The position numbers and the translations under genes are program-made. Positions 9,240 through 17,827 of a DNA stretch of 64,000 nucleotides are shown in pieces. Numbering within the stretch: the first letter of the stretch is position 1; each line of letters begins with the position of its first letter. The DNA comes from Lichenibacterium ramalinae (GTDB taxonomy: Bacteria; Pseudomonadota; Alphaproteobacteria; Rhizobiales; Beijerinckiaceae): positions 124,001 through 188,000 of the forward strand of contig NZ_QYBC01000011.1 of NCBI RefSeq assembly GCF_004137085.1, given 5' to 3'. The notes beneath the pieces were generated by a model. It did no database searches, was not told where the DNA came from, and saw only the letters and a list, made by a program, of their open reading frames with translations.

Positions 9240-10391
9240 TCACCGCACCACCAGGGCGAGGTCGGGGGCGTTGAGCGGCTCGGCCCCCGCCGCCGTGACG
9301 AGCGAGGTGCGTCCGAGGCACAGGGCGGTGCCGCTGTCCGAATCCATGAGAATCATGTGGAGAAAGAAGACGCCGCCCGCCGGCACGACGAAGGGATTGG
9401 CGTCGTAGAACATGGGCGCGTCCATCCAGGACGGCGCGAAGGTCGCGCCGAGGCTGTATCCGCAGGCGTTGAGCCGGTGGGCGCCGAGCCCGTGGGCGTC
9501 GAGCACGCCGGCATGGGCGGCGAAGACGTCGCCGGCGGTGCGGCCGGGCCGCAGCTCGGCCTCGCAGGCCCGCAGCGCCTCGCGAGCCGCCTCGTGGTAG
9601 GCGGCGTGCAACGGCCGCGGGCGCCCCACCACGTGGGTGCGCATGATGGCGGCGTGGTAGTGCCGGTAGGCGCCCGCGAATTCCAGCGTGATCTGGTCGT
9701 CGGCATCGAGCCGGCGGCGCCCGGCCTTCGACCGGCACAGCAGCGCGTCCCCGCCCGAGCCGATGATGAACGGGTTGCCGGGTTCCTCGCCGCCGCCCCC
9801 GAAGACGGCCGCGTGCTGCGCCGCCAGGATGGCGGCCTCGTCGGCGCCGGGCGCCAGCAGGTCCACGGCGGCGCGGTCGGCCGCGTCCGAGAGGGCGGCG
9901 GCGCGGCGCACGTAGGCGATCTCGGCGGCGGACTTCTCGACCCGCAGCGAAGGGATCAGGGCGGTGGCGTCGCGGGTCTCGACGCGGCCTTCGAGCGCGG
10001 CCGCGAGCTTCAGCCCATCGGCATAGGGCAGGCCGTGGGCGCCGAACTCGACGCCGAGCCGCCGGCCCGCGAGGCCGAGGTCGGCCAGCATGGCGGCGAG
10101 GTCGCGGGCCGGCTCCGCGGCGGCGCCGTCGCGCCACACGCGGATGTCGGTCAGCGTGGAGGTGCGCTGCGCCTGCCGCAGGTCGGCCGAGCGGGTCAGC
10201 AGCGCGCTGCGGCCGTCCGCGCCGACGTAAAGGCACTGGAAGAAGCAGAAGCCGAAGCTGTCGTAGCCGGTCAGCCAGTACATGCTGTTCTGCGAGAACA
10301 GCAGCAGGCCGTCGAGATCCCGCTCGGCCAGCGCCGCCGAAAGGCGGGCCTGGCGGGCGGCGAATTCGGCCGGCGTGAAATGCAGCGACAT
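9240..10391 (-). CDS. M24 (pita-bread fold) protein, creatinase/DoeA-like, probably metal-independent
   Basis: 383 residues: an N-terminal creatinase domain (about 1-140, with GLLLFSQNSMYWLTGYDSFG) and a C-terminal pita-bread domain. True aminopeptidases carry the ligands D, D, H, E and E. Here the first site reads ITLEFAGAYRHYHAAIMRTH, where the usual D-A-G...D is lost, and the last reads DSGTALCLGRTSLVTAAG, where the usual Glu is lost. This pattern is known in creatinase and ectoine-hydrolase-like members that act without bound metal. So an amidinohydrolase or amidohydrolase role is more likely than Xaa-Pro peptidase. The neighbours give no pathway hint. Confidence 0.78.
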   Translation of the reverse strand: MSLHFTPAEFAARQARLSAALAERDLDGLLLFSQNSMYWLTGYDSFGFCFFQCLYVGADGRSALLTRSADLRQAQRTSTLTDIRVWRDGAAAEPARDLAAMLADLGLAGRRLGVEFGAHGLPYADGLKLAAALEGRVETRDATALIPSLRVEKSAAEIAYVRRAAALSDAADRAAVDLLAPGADEAAILAAQHAAVFGGGGEEPGNPFIIGSGGDALLCRSKAGRRRLDADDQITLEFAGAYRHYHAAIMRTHVVGRPRPLHAAYHEAAREALRACEAELRPGRTAGDVFAAHAGVLDAHGLGAHRLNACGYSLGATFAPSWMDAPMFYDANPFVVPAGGVFFLHMILMDSDSGTALCLGRTSLVTAAGAEPLNAPDLALVVR

Positions 10392-10438
10392 GGGGCGGCT
10401 CCGTGGCAGCGATCGGCGCCACCCCTACCCCGGGCGGT

Positions 10439-12076
10439 TCACCGCTGCCAGCGCAGTCCCAAGAGCGCCACGTTCTGGCCGAAGCTCGCGCCCGCCAACG
10501 TGCTGTTCAGCCGTTCGTGGTTGAAGCTGGCGGTGGCGACGAGCGAGCGCGACAGGCGATACTCGGCCTTGAGCGTCTCGGACAGGGTGTTCTCCGTGAT
10601 GGGCACGCCGACGTATTCGGTATTGAGATACGAGATCGCGCCCGTGATGGTGAGGTTGCGCATCAGCGCGTGGGTGACTTCCAGCGTGACCGACCTGGAT
10701 TCGGTGCCCGACGCCCCCGCCACCGTGGTCTCGTCGAAGCTCGTGGCGGCGCGGAAGCTGATGGCGGTCAGCGGCGTCGCGGCGTAGCTGAGTGCGCCGT
10801 TGAACACCGGGCTGGCGATGCTCTTCAGCCGCGCGTCCTCGTAGCTGCGGCCGCCGTAGCCGGCCGAAACCTCGCCCGACAACAGGCGCGTCAGCTCGAA
10901 CGTCGAGCCGACCTGCCCGGTGGCGCCGACCGAATCCCGTCGGTAGCCGGTGTAGTCGAGGTCGCTGTCGTGCAGGCGGTCGTCGGCGAAGAGGTCCACG
11001 AAGGGCCGCAGCACCGGCGTCATCTCGTAGGTCGCGCGCAGGCGCAGGCCGGCATCGTTGAAGTTCTCGCTGGCGAGGTCCTGCAGGACGCCGCCGGTGC
11101 CCTGGGCATTGTCGTAGGCGGTGCGGTCGAGCGAGCCGTGGAGCGCGAGGTCCAGCCGCCCGAACTGCTCCGCACCGCCCACCGCGCCGCCGAAGGTCGA
11201 GATGAGGGGGCGGCCCTGGGCGCCGTTGACGACCTCGGGCGAGCCGACCCGCTGCGTGTCGAGGGCGAAGCGGGCCTCGGCATCGAGGGTCGTGTCGCGG
11301 TCGACGTCGAAGCGGTAGTCGGCGAGGCCAACGGCGTCGGGGCGGTTGGCTTCGGGGGCGGAGAAGAAGGCGTCGTAGCCGCCGTGGAAGCTGGCGGTCA
11401 GCTGGTTGCGCGACCACTGGGACGCGAGGCCGAAGCCGCCCTCGGTCCGCTCGAAGGCGGAGGGGCGCAGCCCGGTCTGGATCTGGTCCGGGTTCGAATC
11501 GAAGCCGAAGCTCTGCGTGACGTAGGGGGTGAGGCGCAGCGAACCGACATCGTAGCCGATCGCGTCGAAGGGCGTGTCGTCGATGCGGGTGCGCAGCCGC
11601 GCCGTGATGGGCAGCGCCGCCACCGTGGGGCCGGGGCGGAGCGCGTCGCCCACCGTGTCGATGGCGGCGCCGGAGCCGCGCAGCCGCAGCGAGGCCGGAT
11701 AGGCCTGGAGTTCGGGCAGCGGCGGCGGCCCGACACGCGGCCTCCTGACACGGTCCTCGGTCTTGGCGGTGCCCTTGGGCGGCGCGAAACGGCCGCGCGG
11801 CCGAGCGGCGGGCGTGCCGCCGGCCGCCGACGTGCCGGCCGGGTCGGCGCCCGGCAGGGCGGGCGGCGGAGCGCCGGCGGCGTCGAGGTCGCCGCCGACG
11901 GCCGCGGCCCCGCCCGCGGCGCCGTCGACCGATCCGCGCAGCGACGGGATGGTCGTGGACAGGCCGCCGCTGGTCTGCTGCGCGGAGGCCGGCGCCACCG
12001 CGGCGACGGCGGCGGCGAGGCCGGCGACCTGCAGCATCCATCCGCATCCGGCCGGGCGGCGATTCCTCGAAGACAC
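10439..12076 (-). CDS. Outer-membrane beta-barrel protein
   Basis: Secreted protein of about 545 residues. With the GTG start at 12076, preceded by GGAAAGGGCGG, the signal peptide is n-region SSRNRRPAG, a hydrophobic core LQVAGLAAAVAAVA and a cut after PASA. An in-frame ATG at 12121 would add 15 residues. After a Pro/Ala/Gly-rich linker (to about residue 130) the remainder alternates polar and hydrophobic residues in barrel-like strands (LRLTPYVTQSFGFDSNP, LSGEVSAGYGGRSYED) and ends LGLRWQR with an aromatic near the terminus. This fits the BBP2-type putative porin family (PF10082). Function is unknown. It is divergent from kpsF across 160 bp. Confidence 0.8.
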   Translation of the reverse strand: MSSRNRRPAGCGWMLQVAGLAAAVAAVAPASAQQTSGGLSTTIPSLRGSVDGAAGGAAAVGGDLDAAGAPPPALPGADPAGTSAAGGTPAARPRGRFAPPKGTAKTEDRVRRPRVGPPPLPELQAYPASLRLRGSGAAIDTVGDALRPGPTVAALPITARLRTRIDDTPFDAIGYDVGSLRLTPYVTQSFGFDSNPDQIQTGLRPSAFERTEGGFGLASQWSRNQLTASFHGGYDAFFSAPEANRPDAVGLADYRFDVDRDTTLDAEARFALDTQRVGSPEVVNGAQGRPLISTFGGAVGGAEQFGRLDLALHGSLDRTAYDNAQGTGGVLQDLASENFNDAGLRLRATYEMTPVLRPFVDLFADDRLHDSDLDYTGYRRDSVGATGQVGSTFELTRLLSGEVSAGYGGRSYEDARLKSIASPVFNGALSYAATPLTAISFRAATSFDETTVAGASGTESRSVTLEVTHALMRNLTITGAISYLNTEYVGVPITENTLSETLKAEYRLSRSLVATASFNHERLNSTLAGASFGQNVALLGLRWQR

Positions 12077-12236
12077 GTGGCGCCCGCCCTTTCCGGAGAC
12101 CTGCAGCGATGACCGGAACATTGACGGGGCATGGTTAACGCCCGGTTGCGCGGCAGGCCGCGGCGCCGCATGGCCCGCGCGTCGGGGCGTGTCGTCGTGG
12201 CGTGCAATGCGGTCGCCGCGGTGGTATGGGGCCGGC

Positions 12237-13241
12237 ATGTCGCTGCCCGTCCCCGGTCCCGCCGTGTCGCCCGCCATCGTCTCCGCCCTGCGGACGCTGC
12301 GGCTGGAGCGGGCCGGCATCGCGGCGCTGGAGGCGGCGCTGGCGGGCCCCACCCCGCGGCTCGGCGACGAGTTCAGCTCCGCCGTCGCCCTGCTCCTCGG
12401 CCTCCGGGGGCGCGTCGTCGTCACCGGCATGGGCAAGTCCGGCCACGTCGGCCGCAAGCTCGCCGCCACCCTCGCGTCGACGGGGACGCCGGCCTTCTTC
12501 GTCCATGCCGCCGAGGCCAGCCACGGCGACCTCGGCATGATCCACGCCGACGACGCCGTTCTGGCCCTGTCGTGGTCGGGCGAGACGGCCGAACTCGCCG
12601 CCGTCATCACCTATGCGCGGCGCTTCGCCCTGCCGCTCGTGGCGGTGACGTCGAACCCCGACAGCGCGCTGGGCCGCCAGGCCGACCTGTGCCTGACGCT
12701 GCCGAAGAGCGAGGAGGCCTGCCCCAACGGCCTCGCCCCCACGACCTCCACCACCATGCAGCTCGCCATGGGGGACGCGCTGGCGGTGGCGCTGCTGGAG
12801 GCGCGCGGCTTCTCGGCCCGGGATTTCAAGACGCTGCACCCCGGCGGCAAGCTCGGCAGCCAGCTCACCTACGTGCGCGACGTGATGCATGTGGGCGACG
12901 CCGTCCCGCGCGTGACGGCGGGGTCCGGCATGGCCGAGGCCGTGATGGAGATGACGGGCAAGCGCTTCGGCTGCATCTGCGTCGACGATGCCGGCGGGCG
13001 GCTCGCCGGCATCGTGACGGACGGCGACCTGCGCCGCCACATGGGCCCGGGGCTGATGGCGCTCCGGGTCGAGGAGGTCATGAGCCGCCATCCCCTGACG
13101 ATCGGCACCGAGGCCCTGGCGGCCCAGGCGCTCGCCCTGCTCAACGGGCAGCGCCGCAGCGTCCTGCCGGTCGTCGACCCCGACGGGACCGTGGTGGGCA
13201 TCCTCCACATCCACGACCTTTACGCGATTGGCGTGGCGTAG
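12237..13241 (+). CDS. kpsF: Arabinose-5-phosphate isomerase, KpsF/GutQ family
   Basis: Interconverts ribulose 5-phosphate and arabinose 5-phosphate, the first committed step toward Kdo for lipopolysaccharide. 334 residues: a SIS domain at about 35-190 with VVVTGMGKSGHVGRKLAATL, SWSGETAEL and SEEACPNGLAPTTSTTMQLA, followed by two CBS motifs (VRDVMHVGDAVPRV, then VEEVMSRHPLTI). ATG 12237 gives the usual length; an in-frame ATG at 12207 is possible. It is followed by a convergent signalling gene. Confidence 0.93.
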   Translation: MSLPVPGPAVSPAIVSALRTLRLERAGIAALEAALAGPTPRLGDEFSSAVALLLGLRGRVVVTGMGKSGHVGRKLAATLASTGTPAFFVHAAEASHGDLGMIHADDAVLALSWSGETAELAAVITYARRFALPLVAVTSNPDSALGRQADLCLTLPKSEEACPNGLAPTTSTTMQLAMGDALAVALLEARGFSARDFKTLHPGGKLGSQLTYVRDVMHVGDAVPRVTAGSGMAEAVMEMTGKRFGCICVDDAGGRLAGIVTDGDLRRHMGPGLMALRVEEVMSRHPLTIGTEALAAQALALLNGQRRSVLPVVDPDGTVVGILHIHDLYAIGVA

Positions 13242-13330
13242 CGGCACGCCGGAGCCCTCGAAGCGGCCGGTGTCACGGAGCCGGCGCGTGTCGGCGGCGG
13301 CCCCGCACTGGCGGGGCATGCCGGCGGCGG

Positions 13331-15787
13331 TCAGGCGGCCGCGAGACCCTGCAGGGTGGGGGCGGACAGTTCGAAGATCATGCGGCCGACGGGCTCGGGT
13401 CGGCCGAAATGATAGCCCTGCACCTGGTCGCAGCCCGCGGCCTGGAGCTGGGCGAATTGTTCGGGCGTCTCGACGCCCTCGGCCGTCGTCGTCATGCCGA
13501 GGCTCGCCCCCAGCGCCGCGATGGAGCGCACGATCTTGATGCAATCCGGCCGCGTCGACATCTCGCGCACGAAGGACTGGTCGATCTTGATCTTGTCGAA
13601 GGGGAAGCGGCGCAGGTAGCTCAACGACGAATAGCCGGTGCCGAAATCGTCCATGGCGATGCGGATGCCGAAGCTGCGCAGCTCGTGCAGGGCCGCGAGC
13701 GAGCCGTCGCTGTCGCTCAGCAGCACGCTTTCGGTGATCTCGAGTTCGAGCCGCGTCGGCTTCAGGCCGGAGCGCAGCAGCGCGTCCTTGACGGTGCCGA
13801 CGAGGTCCCGCGAGCGGAACTGGGCCGGCGACAGGTTGACCGCCACCGACAGGTCCCGCGGCCAGCGCGCCGCCTGCGCGCAGGCTTCGCCCAGCACCCA
13901 GGCGCCGATCTCCCCGATGAGGCCGATCTCCTCGGCGACCGGGATGAAGACGGCGGGCGACACGAGGCCCCGCACCGGGTGGCGCCAACGCAGCAACGCC
14001 TCGAAACCCACGATGGAGATGGCGCGCGCGCAGACGAGCGGCTGGAAGAACACCTCGAACTCGCCGTTGGTCAGCGCCAGGCTGAGGTCGATCTCGAGGG
14101 CGCGGCGCGACTGGCGGGCCGCGTCCATGTCGGGCTCGAAGACCAGCGCCTGGTTCTTGCCGCGCAGCTTGGCCTGGTAGAGCGCGAGGTCGGCGTTCTT
14201 CATGAGTTCGTCGCCGCTCGCCCCGTCGCCCGGCGCGCTAGCGACGCCGATGCTGGCCGTGACGAAGAGCACGAGCCCGTCGATGTCGTAGCGCTCGCCG
14301 AGGATGTGCAGCAGCCTGTCGGGCAGGGCCTTGCCGCTCGGCCCGGACTCGCCGCGGAGCTGCAGGATGGCGAACTCGTCGCCGCCAAGCCGCGCCACGA
14401 TATCGCCCTCCCGCACCGCATGGCCGAGCCGTCGGCCGACCTCGCGCAGGAGCGCGTCGCCCACATGGTGGCCGAAGCTGTCGTTGATGTTCTTGAACCC
14501 GTCTAGGTCGAGGCAGATGACCGTGAAGGAGGTTCCGCCGGTTTCGGCCATGGCCATGGCGGCGTCGAGCTGTTCGCCGAAGAAGAAGCGGTTGACGAGG
14601 CCGGTGAGCCCGTCGTGATGGGCGAGGTAGGTGATCTGCGCCTCGTCGCGGCGCCGCTGGGTGATGTCCTCGTAGGTGGCGACCCAGCCGCCGTCCGGCA
14701 TGGGCTGGTGGGACACCGAGACGATGCGGTGCTCGTCGTCGTCCTGGACGAAGCCCGCCGCGATGCCGCGCGCCTGGAGCTGGCGGTGGCGGGCATGCAG
14801 CTTCGACAGGTTCGGGTCCCGGCTCCGCGCGATGAGGTCGGAGAACAGGATGCCGGGCACCGGCGTCAGGGCCAGCGCGAAGAGGTCGGAGAAGCGCTGG
14901 TTGCACACGACCAGCCGCTCGCCGGCGTCCACCATGCAGAGCGCCTGGGACATGTTGTTGAGGGCCGCGTCGAACCGCGCGTTCTGGATGCCGATCTCGC
15001 GGTCGCGGCGCTGCAGGACCTCGTTGCGCTGCTGCAGCTCGGCATTGACCGTGCTGACCTCGCCGTTGGCGCGCTCCAGCCCGTCGGACGCGCGGCGGAG
15101 GTCCCGGGCCAGCGTGTTCAGCCCGTCCCGGGCCCGCAGGAGCTGGCGGTTGTGCCAGCCGACGGCCAGGAGCAGGGCCGTGCCGAAGGTGAAGAGCCCC
15201 GCCACGACGGCGGAAAAGATCCAGAACAGCCGCACGAGCTCGCGCTGGTCCTCGGCGACCTTCTCGCTGCCGTAGCGGTTGGCCGAAGCCGCGAGCGCCA
15301 CGAGGCGGGCGTCGAGCGGCTCCATGACGGCGAGGGCGGCCCGGCCGACGCCGGGCTTGTCGATCCGGTCGATCATCGGCTGCAGCCGCGTCACCGCGAT
15401 GGCGAGGTCCCGCACCGTGGCCTCGTCGTCGGGGTCGAGCATCGTGAAGGCGTGGAACTCGCCCTGCGCCATGACGGACACGCGGTTCACCAACACGTCG
15501 TAGCGCAGCCCGACCTCGTCGGCATCGACGCCCGAGCCCGGCACCGCGGCGGAAGCGATGCGCTCCTCGAGGCGCCCGAACTCCCCGTTGGCCTGGCTGG
15601 CCAGCCAGCAGATGTTGTAGCGAGACACCTGCTTCAGCGCGTCCTGGCGCTGGGAGATCAACGACGACACCAGACCGGCAGCCGCCAGCAGGACGCACAT
15701 GGCGCCGAAGAAGACGAACTTCCCGGTCCTGATCGACCAAACGTCACGCCGGCGCGGCACGCTGAGGTCGAGGGTCGCTCCTGACAT
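13331..15787 (-). CDS. Membrane-bound GGDEF-EAL c-di-GMP enzyme with PAS domain
   Basis: 818 residues. Two membrane segments (about 25-45 and 190-215) bracket a periplasmic region of about 145 residues, a likely sensor. A short coiled coil leads to a PAS fold (about 270-385), then GGDEF (motif near residue 467) and EAL (near 595). Both catalytic sites look intact: RLGGDEFAI with an RxxD inhibitory site REGD five residues before it, and FEALLRWRHP, ELEITES, DDFGTGYSSLSY, KIKIDQSF in the EAL part. So it may both make and degrade c-di-GMP, with product inhibition possible. It lies just downstream of the pterin gene at 15806 on the same strand, with an 18-bp gap. Confidence 0.93.
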   Translation of the reverse strand: MSGATLDLSVPRRRDVWSIRTGKFVFFGAMCVLLAAAGLVSSLISQRQDALKQVSRYNICWLASQANGEFGRLEERIASAAVPGSGVDADEVGLRYDVLVNRVSVMAQGEFHAFTMLDPDDEATVRDLAIAVTRLQPMIDRIDKPGVGRAALAVMEPLDARLVALAASANRYGSEKVAEDQRELVRLFWIFSAVVAGLFTFGTALLLAVGWHNRQLLRARDGLNTLARDLRRASDGLERANGEVSTVNAELQQRNEVLQRRDREIGIQNARFDAALNNMSQALCMVDAGERLVVCNQRFSDLFALALTPVPGILFSDLIARSRDPNLSKLHARHRQLQARGIAAGFVQDDDEHRIVSVSHQPMPDGGWVATYEDITQRRRDEAQITYLAHHDGLTGLVNRFFFGEQLDAAMAMAETGGTSFTVICLDLDGFKNINDSFGHHVGDALLREVGRRLGHAVREGDIVARLGGDEFAILQLRGESGPSGKALPDRLLHILGERYDIDGLVLFVTASIGVASAPGDGASGDELMKNADLALYQAKLRGKNQALVFEPDMDAARQSRRALEIDLSLALTNGEFEVFFQPLVCARAISIVGFEALLRWRHPVRGLVSPAVFIPVAEEIGLIGEIGAWVLGEACAQAARWPRDLSVAVNLSPAQFRSRDLVGTVKDALLRSGLKPTRLELEITESVLLSDSDGSLAALHELRSFGIRIAMDDFGTGYSSLSYLRRFPFDKIKIDQSFVREMSTRPDCIKIVRSIAALGASLGMTTTAEGVETPEQFAQLQAAGCDQVQGYHFGRPEPVGRMIFELSAPTLQGLAAA

Positions 15788-15805
15788 GGCGGCGGCTCGC
15801 CTCTC

Positions 15806-16306
15806 TCAGGCGGGGGAGAAGAGGGCAGAGTTTCCGCCGTGCTCGCGGACCTCGACGCTTTCCAGCCACACGCGGCCCTGCGTCGCCGAGCGGACCATCT
15901 CGCCCACCTTGGCATGGACGATCCGCGCCGTGGCCTCGCAGCCCACGGCGGGAACGATGCGCACATCCGCCAGCCCGGCCGCGCCGAGCGCTTCGAGCCG
16001 CGCGCGCTCGGGGTCGTCCTCCGACACCAGGAGCGTGTGGTCGAACATCTCGTGCAGCCACTGGCGCACGGGCTTCAGCCCGCCGAAGTCGAAGCACCAG
16101 TGCCGGTCGTCGAGCTCCCGCGCCGCGAAGACGAACTTGAAGGCCAGCGCGTAGCCGTGCAGAAGCCGGCAATGGGAATGGCCGGCACGCCACTGGCGGA
16201 AGGTGCAGGACAGCCCTTCGTTGTGGTCGTAGGTCTTGGTCGAGCGATAGATCCCGCCCGCGGCGGGATCGACCTCGAGGCCGGCGGGATCGAAGAGCTG
16301 GTTCAC
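15806..16306 (-). CDS. 6-carboxytetrahydropterin synthase-like protein (QueD / PTPS family)
   Basis: PTPS-fold enzyme, 166 residues, expected to convert 7,8-dihydroneopterin triphosphate to 6-carboxytetrahydropterin on the way to queuosine. Seen are YRSTKTYDHNEGLSCTFRQW, the zinc-site region GHSHCRLLHGYALAF, FDFGGLKPVRQWLHEMFDH and the terminal EVREHGGNSALF. The classical HGH zinc motif reads HGY, which is usual for this alphaproteobacterial subgroup. GTG 16306 has a clear GGAGGG ribosome site about eight bases before it. FolE, the enzyme making its substrate, lies next door upstream on the same strand. Confidence 0.85.
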   Translation of the reverse strand: MNQLFDPAGLEVDPAAGGIYRSTKTYDHNEGLSCTFRQWRAGHSHCRLLHGYALAFKFVFAARELDDRHWCFDFGGLKPVRQWLHEMFDHTLLVSEDDPERARLEALGAAGLADVRIVPAVGCEATARIVHAKVGEMVRSATQGRVWLESVEVREHGGNSALFSPA

Positions 16307-16324
16307 CTGTGTGACCCTCCGCTA

Positions 16325-16381
16325 GAGCAGTATCGGCTTTCTCCGAGTCGCCTTGGCGACTCCAAGCCGATGGAACTGCTC
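16325..16381. repeat. Long palindrome (hairpin 1 of 2) between folE and queD
   Basis: Outer arms GAGCAG (16325-16330) and CTGCTC (16376-16381) enclose ATCGGCTT...AAGCCGAT, which encloses GAGTCGCC...GGCGACTC around a 2-nt loop. The nested arms make one interrupted stem of about 22 pairs. It could be a transcript-processing hairpin or a REP-like element. No T-run follows, so an intrinsic terminator is unlikely. Confidence 0.7.
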
Positions 16382-16393
16382 GCCATTCGAGAG

Positions 16394-16428
16394 CTGGAGC
16401 GAATTCGCCGAAGGCGAAGGCGCTCCAG
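16394..16428. repeat. Palindrome (hairpin 2 of 2) between folE and queD
   Basis: CTGGAGC (16394-16400) pairs with GCTCCAG (16422-16428), enclosing TTCGCC (16404-16409) and GGCGAA (16413-16418). It begins 13 bp after the first hairpin, so the intergenic spacer is nearly all secondary structure. Confidence 0.7.
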
Positions 16429-16439
16429 TGTCGGCGCGC

Positions 16440-17111
16440 TCAACCGGCGCTGCGCTCCAGCATGGCGCATTCCTGCAGGAACTCCGACTTGAGCTGCGGA
16501 TCGCTGGCGAGGTCGCCGTAATAGGTCGTGTTGACCATGCGGCTCGCCCGCGACGCCCGCACCCCACGATGGCTCTTGCACATGTGCACGGCGCTGATCC
16601 GCACGGCGAGGCCGCGCGGCGCCGTGTTGTCGACGATGAAGCGTTCGATCTGCTTCACCAGCTCCTCCTGGATCTGCAGCCGCGACGAGAAATAGTCGAC
16701 GATGCGGTCGTACTTCGACAGGCCGATGATCTTGCCGTCCGGCGCCGGCAGGATGCCGATCACGGCGTGGCCGAAGATCGGCATGAGGTGGTGGGCGCAG
16801 GTCGACCGGACCTCGATCGGGCCCGTCACGATCAGCTGCTCGCACCGCTCGACGTTGTCGAAGTCGGTGATCTTGGGCGGCGAGGAGAACCGCCCCTTCA
16901 TCATCTCCTCGACGAACATTTTCGCCACGCGGGACGGTGTGTCGCGCGTATTGTGATCGTTGCGATGGTCGATCATCAGCACGTCGAACAGCTCTTCGAG
17001 CTTTCGCGCCGCAGCGTCGCGCATCGCCAGTTTATCGGACTCCCGCATATATCCGGCGATCGCCTGGTTACCCAGGCTCGCAGCCGCCACGGCCTCGACG
17101 ATGTTGTTCAC
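16440..17111 (-). CDS. folE: GTP cyclohydrolase I
   Basis: Converts GTP to 7,8-dihydroneopterin triphosphate, the entry to folate, tetrahydropterin and queuosine synthesis. The zinc ligands are visible as Cys and His in VRSTCAHHLMPIFGHA and Cys in VHMCKSHRGVR; the frequent form CxSARG reads CKSHRG. With the GTG at 17111, preceded by GAGGG, the protein is 223 residues, the usual length; a GTG at 17150 would add 13. It probably forms a unit with the QueD-like gene 133 bp downstream, although two strong hairpins separate them. Confidence 0.93.
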   Translation of the reverse strand: MNNIVEAVAAASLGNQAIAGYMRESDKLAMRDAAARKLEELFDVLMIDHRNDHNTRDTPSRVAKMFVEEMMKGRFSSPPKITDFDNVERCEQLIVTGPIEVRSTCAHHLMPIFGHAVIGILPAPDGKIIGLSKYDRIVDYFSSRLQIQEELVKQIERFIVDNTAPRGLAVRISAVHMCKSHRGVRASRASRMVNTTYYGDLASDPQLKSEFLQECAMLERSAG

Positions 17112-17179
17112 GGCATCAACCCTCAGCGCTGTCGCTTTGAGTAGGAACACAGAGACTCGTGAAGATTGCGTTTCCTACA

Positions 17180-17208
17180 TTGACATCGGTTCTGTGACAT
17201 CAATGGAT
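17180..17208 (+). promoter_or_regulatory. Possible promoter for the molybdopterin-domain gene
   Basis: TTGACA at 17180-17185 matches a -35 box exactly. After 17 bases ATGGAT at 17203-17208 is a weak -10. It lies in the divergent gap between folE and the gene at 17284 and would give a leader of about 70 bases. Confidence 0.35.
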
Positions 17209-17283
17209 TCGCCGGTGCAAAAACGTTTCTTTAGCAAATCCGTCCGACTCCTGAGAGCGGAATCAATATCGAGGACACCACCG

Positions 17284-17805
17284 ATGTTCAACTCCCAGAT
17301 GAAGCGCGCATCTCTGGCACTCCTGTTGCTCATGGCCCTGCCCGCCGGGCAGGCGGCCCGGGCCGGCACCCTGCCGGCGCCGACCGGCAAGCCGATCCTG
17401 ACGATCTCGGGCCAGATCTCCGAGACGAACAGCGGCGACACCGCCCAGTTCGACCGCGCCATGCTGGAGAAGCTCGGCATGGTGACGATCGTGACGAGCA
17501 CGCCCTGGTACCAGGGCCCCATGACGTTCGAGGGCGTGCCCATGGACAAGCTCATGGCCGACGTGGGCGCCAAGGGCCAGCGCGTCGTCGCCTATGCGCT
17601 GAACGACTACACGACCGAGATCCCCATGGAGGACTTCGCCAAGCACCACGCCATCCTGGCACTGAAGCGCAACGGTGAATACATGCCGGTGCGCGACAAG
17701 GGTCCGCTCTTCGTGGTCTATCCCTACGACAGCGAGCCCGAACTCAAGAGCCAGATCTTCTACAGCCGCTCGGCCTGGCAGGTGGCCCGGCTGGTGGTGA
17801 AGTAA
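17284..17805 (+). CDS. Small secreted molybdopterin-binding-domain protein
   Basis: 173 residues: a signal peptide (SLALLLLMALPAGQAARA, residues ~10-27) and one oxidoreductase molybdopterin-binding domain (PF00174, sulfite-oxidase type). Family-like blocks are MTFEGVPMDKLMADVGAKG, VVAYALNDYTTEIPMEDF and KGPLFVVYPYD. Full sulfite oxidases bind molybdenum through a Cys; no Cys occurs in the mature part here, so it may bind the cofactor differently or have lost catalysis. Proteins of this size occur across Hyphomicrobiales without assigned function. Confidence 0.75.
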   Translation: MFNSQMKRASLALLLLMALPAGQAARAGTLPAPTGKPILTISGQISETNSGDTAQFDRAMLEKLGMVTIVTSTPWYQGPMTFEGVPMDKLMADVGAKGQRVVAYALNDYTTEIPMEDFAKHHAILALKRNGEYMPVRDKGPLFVVYPYDSEPELKSQIFYSRSAWQVARLVVK

Positions 17806-17827
17806 CGGCGGCGCCCCTCCCGAACCG

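Noticed and set aside
12237-13241. Capsule (kps) locus suggested by kpsF
   Set aside because: No other capsule export genes are near; in this order the gene serves general Kdo synthesis.
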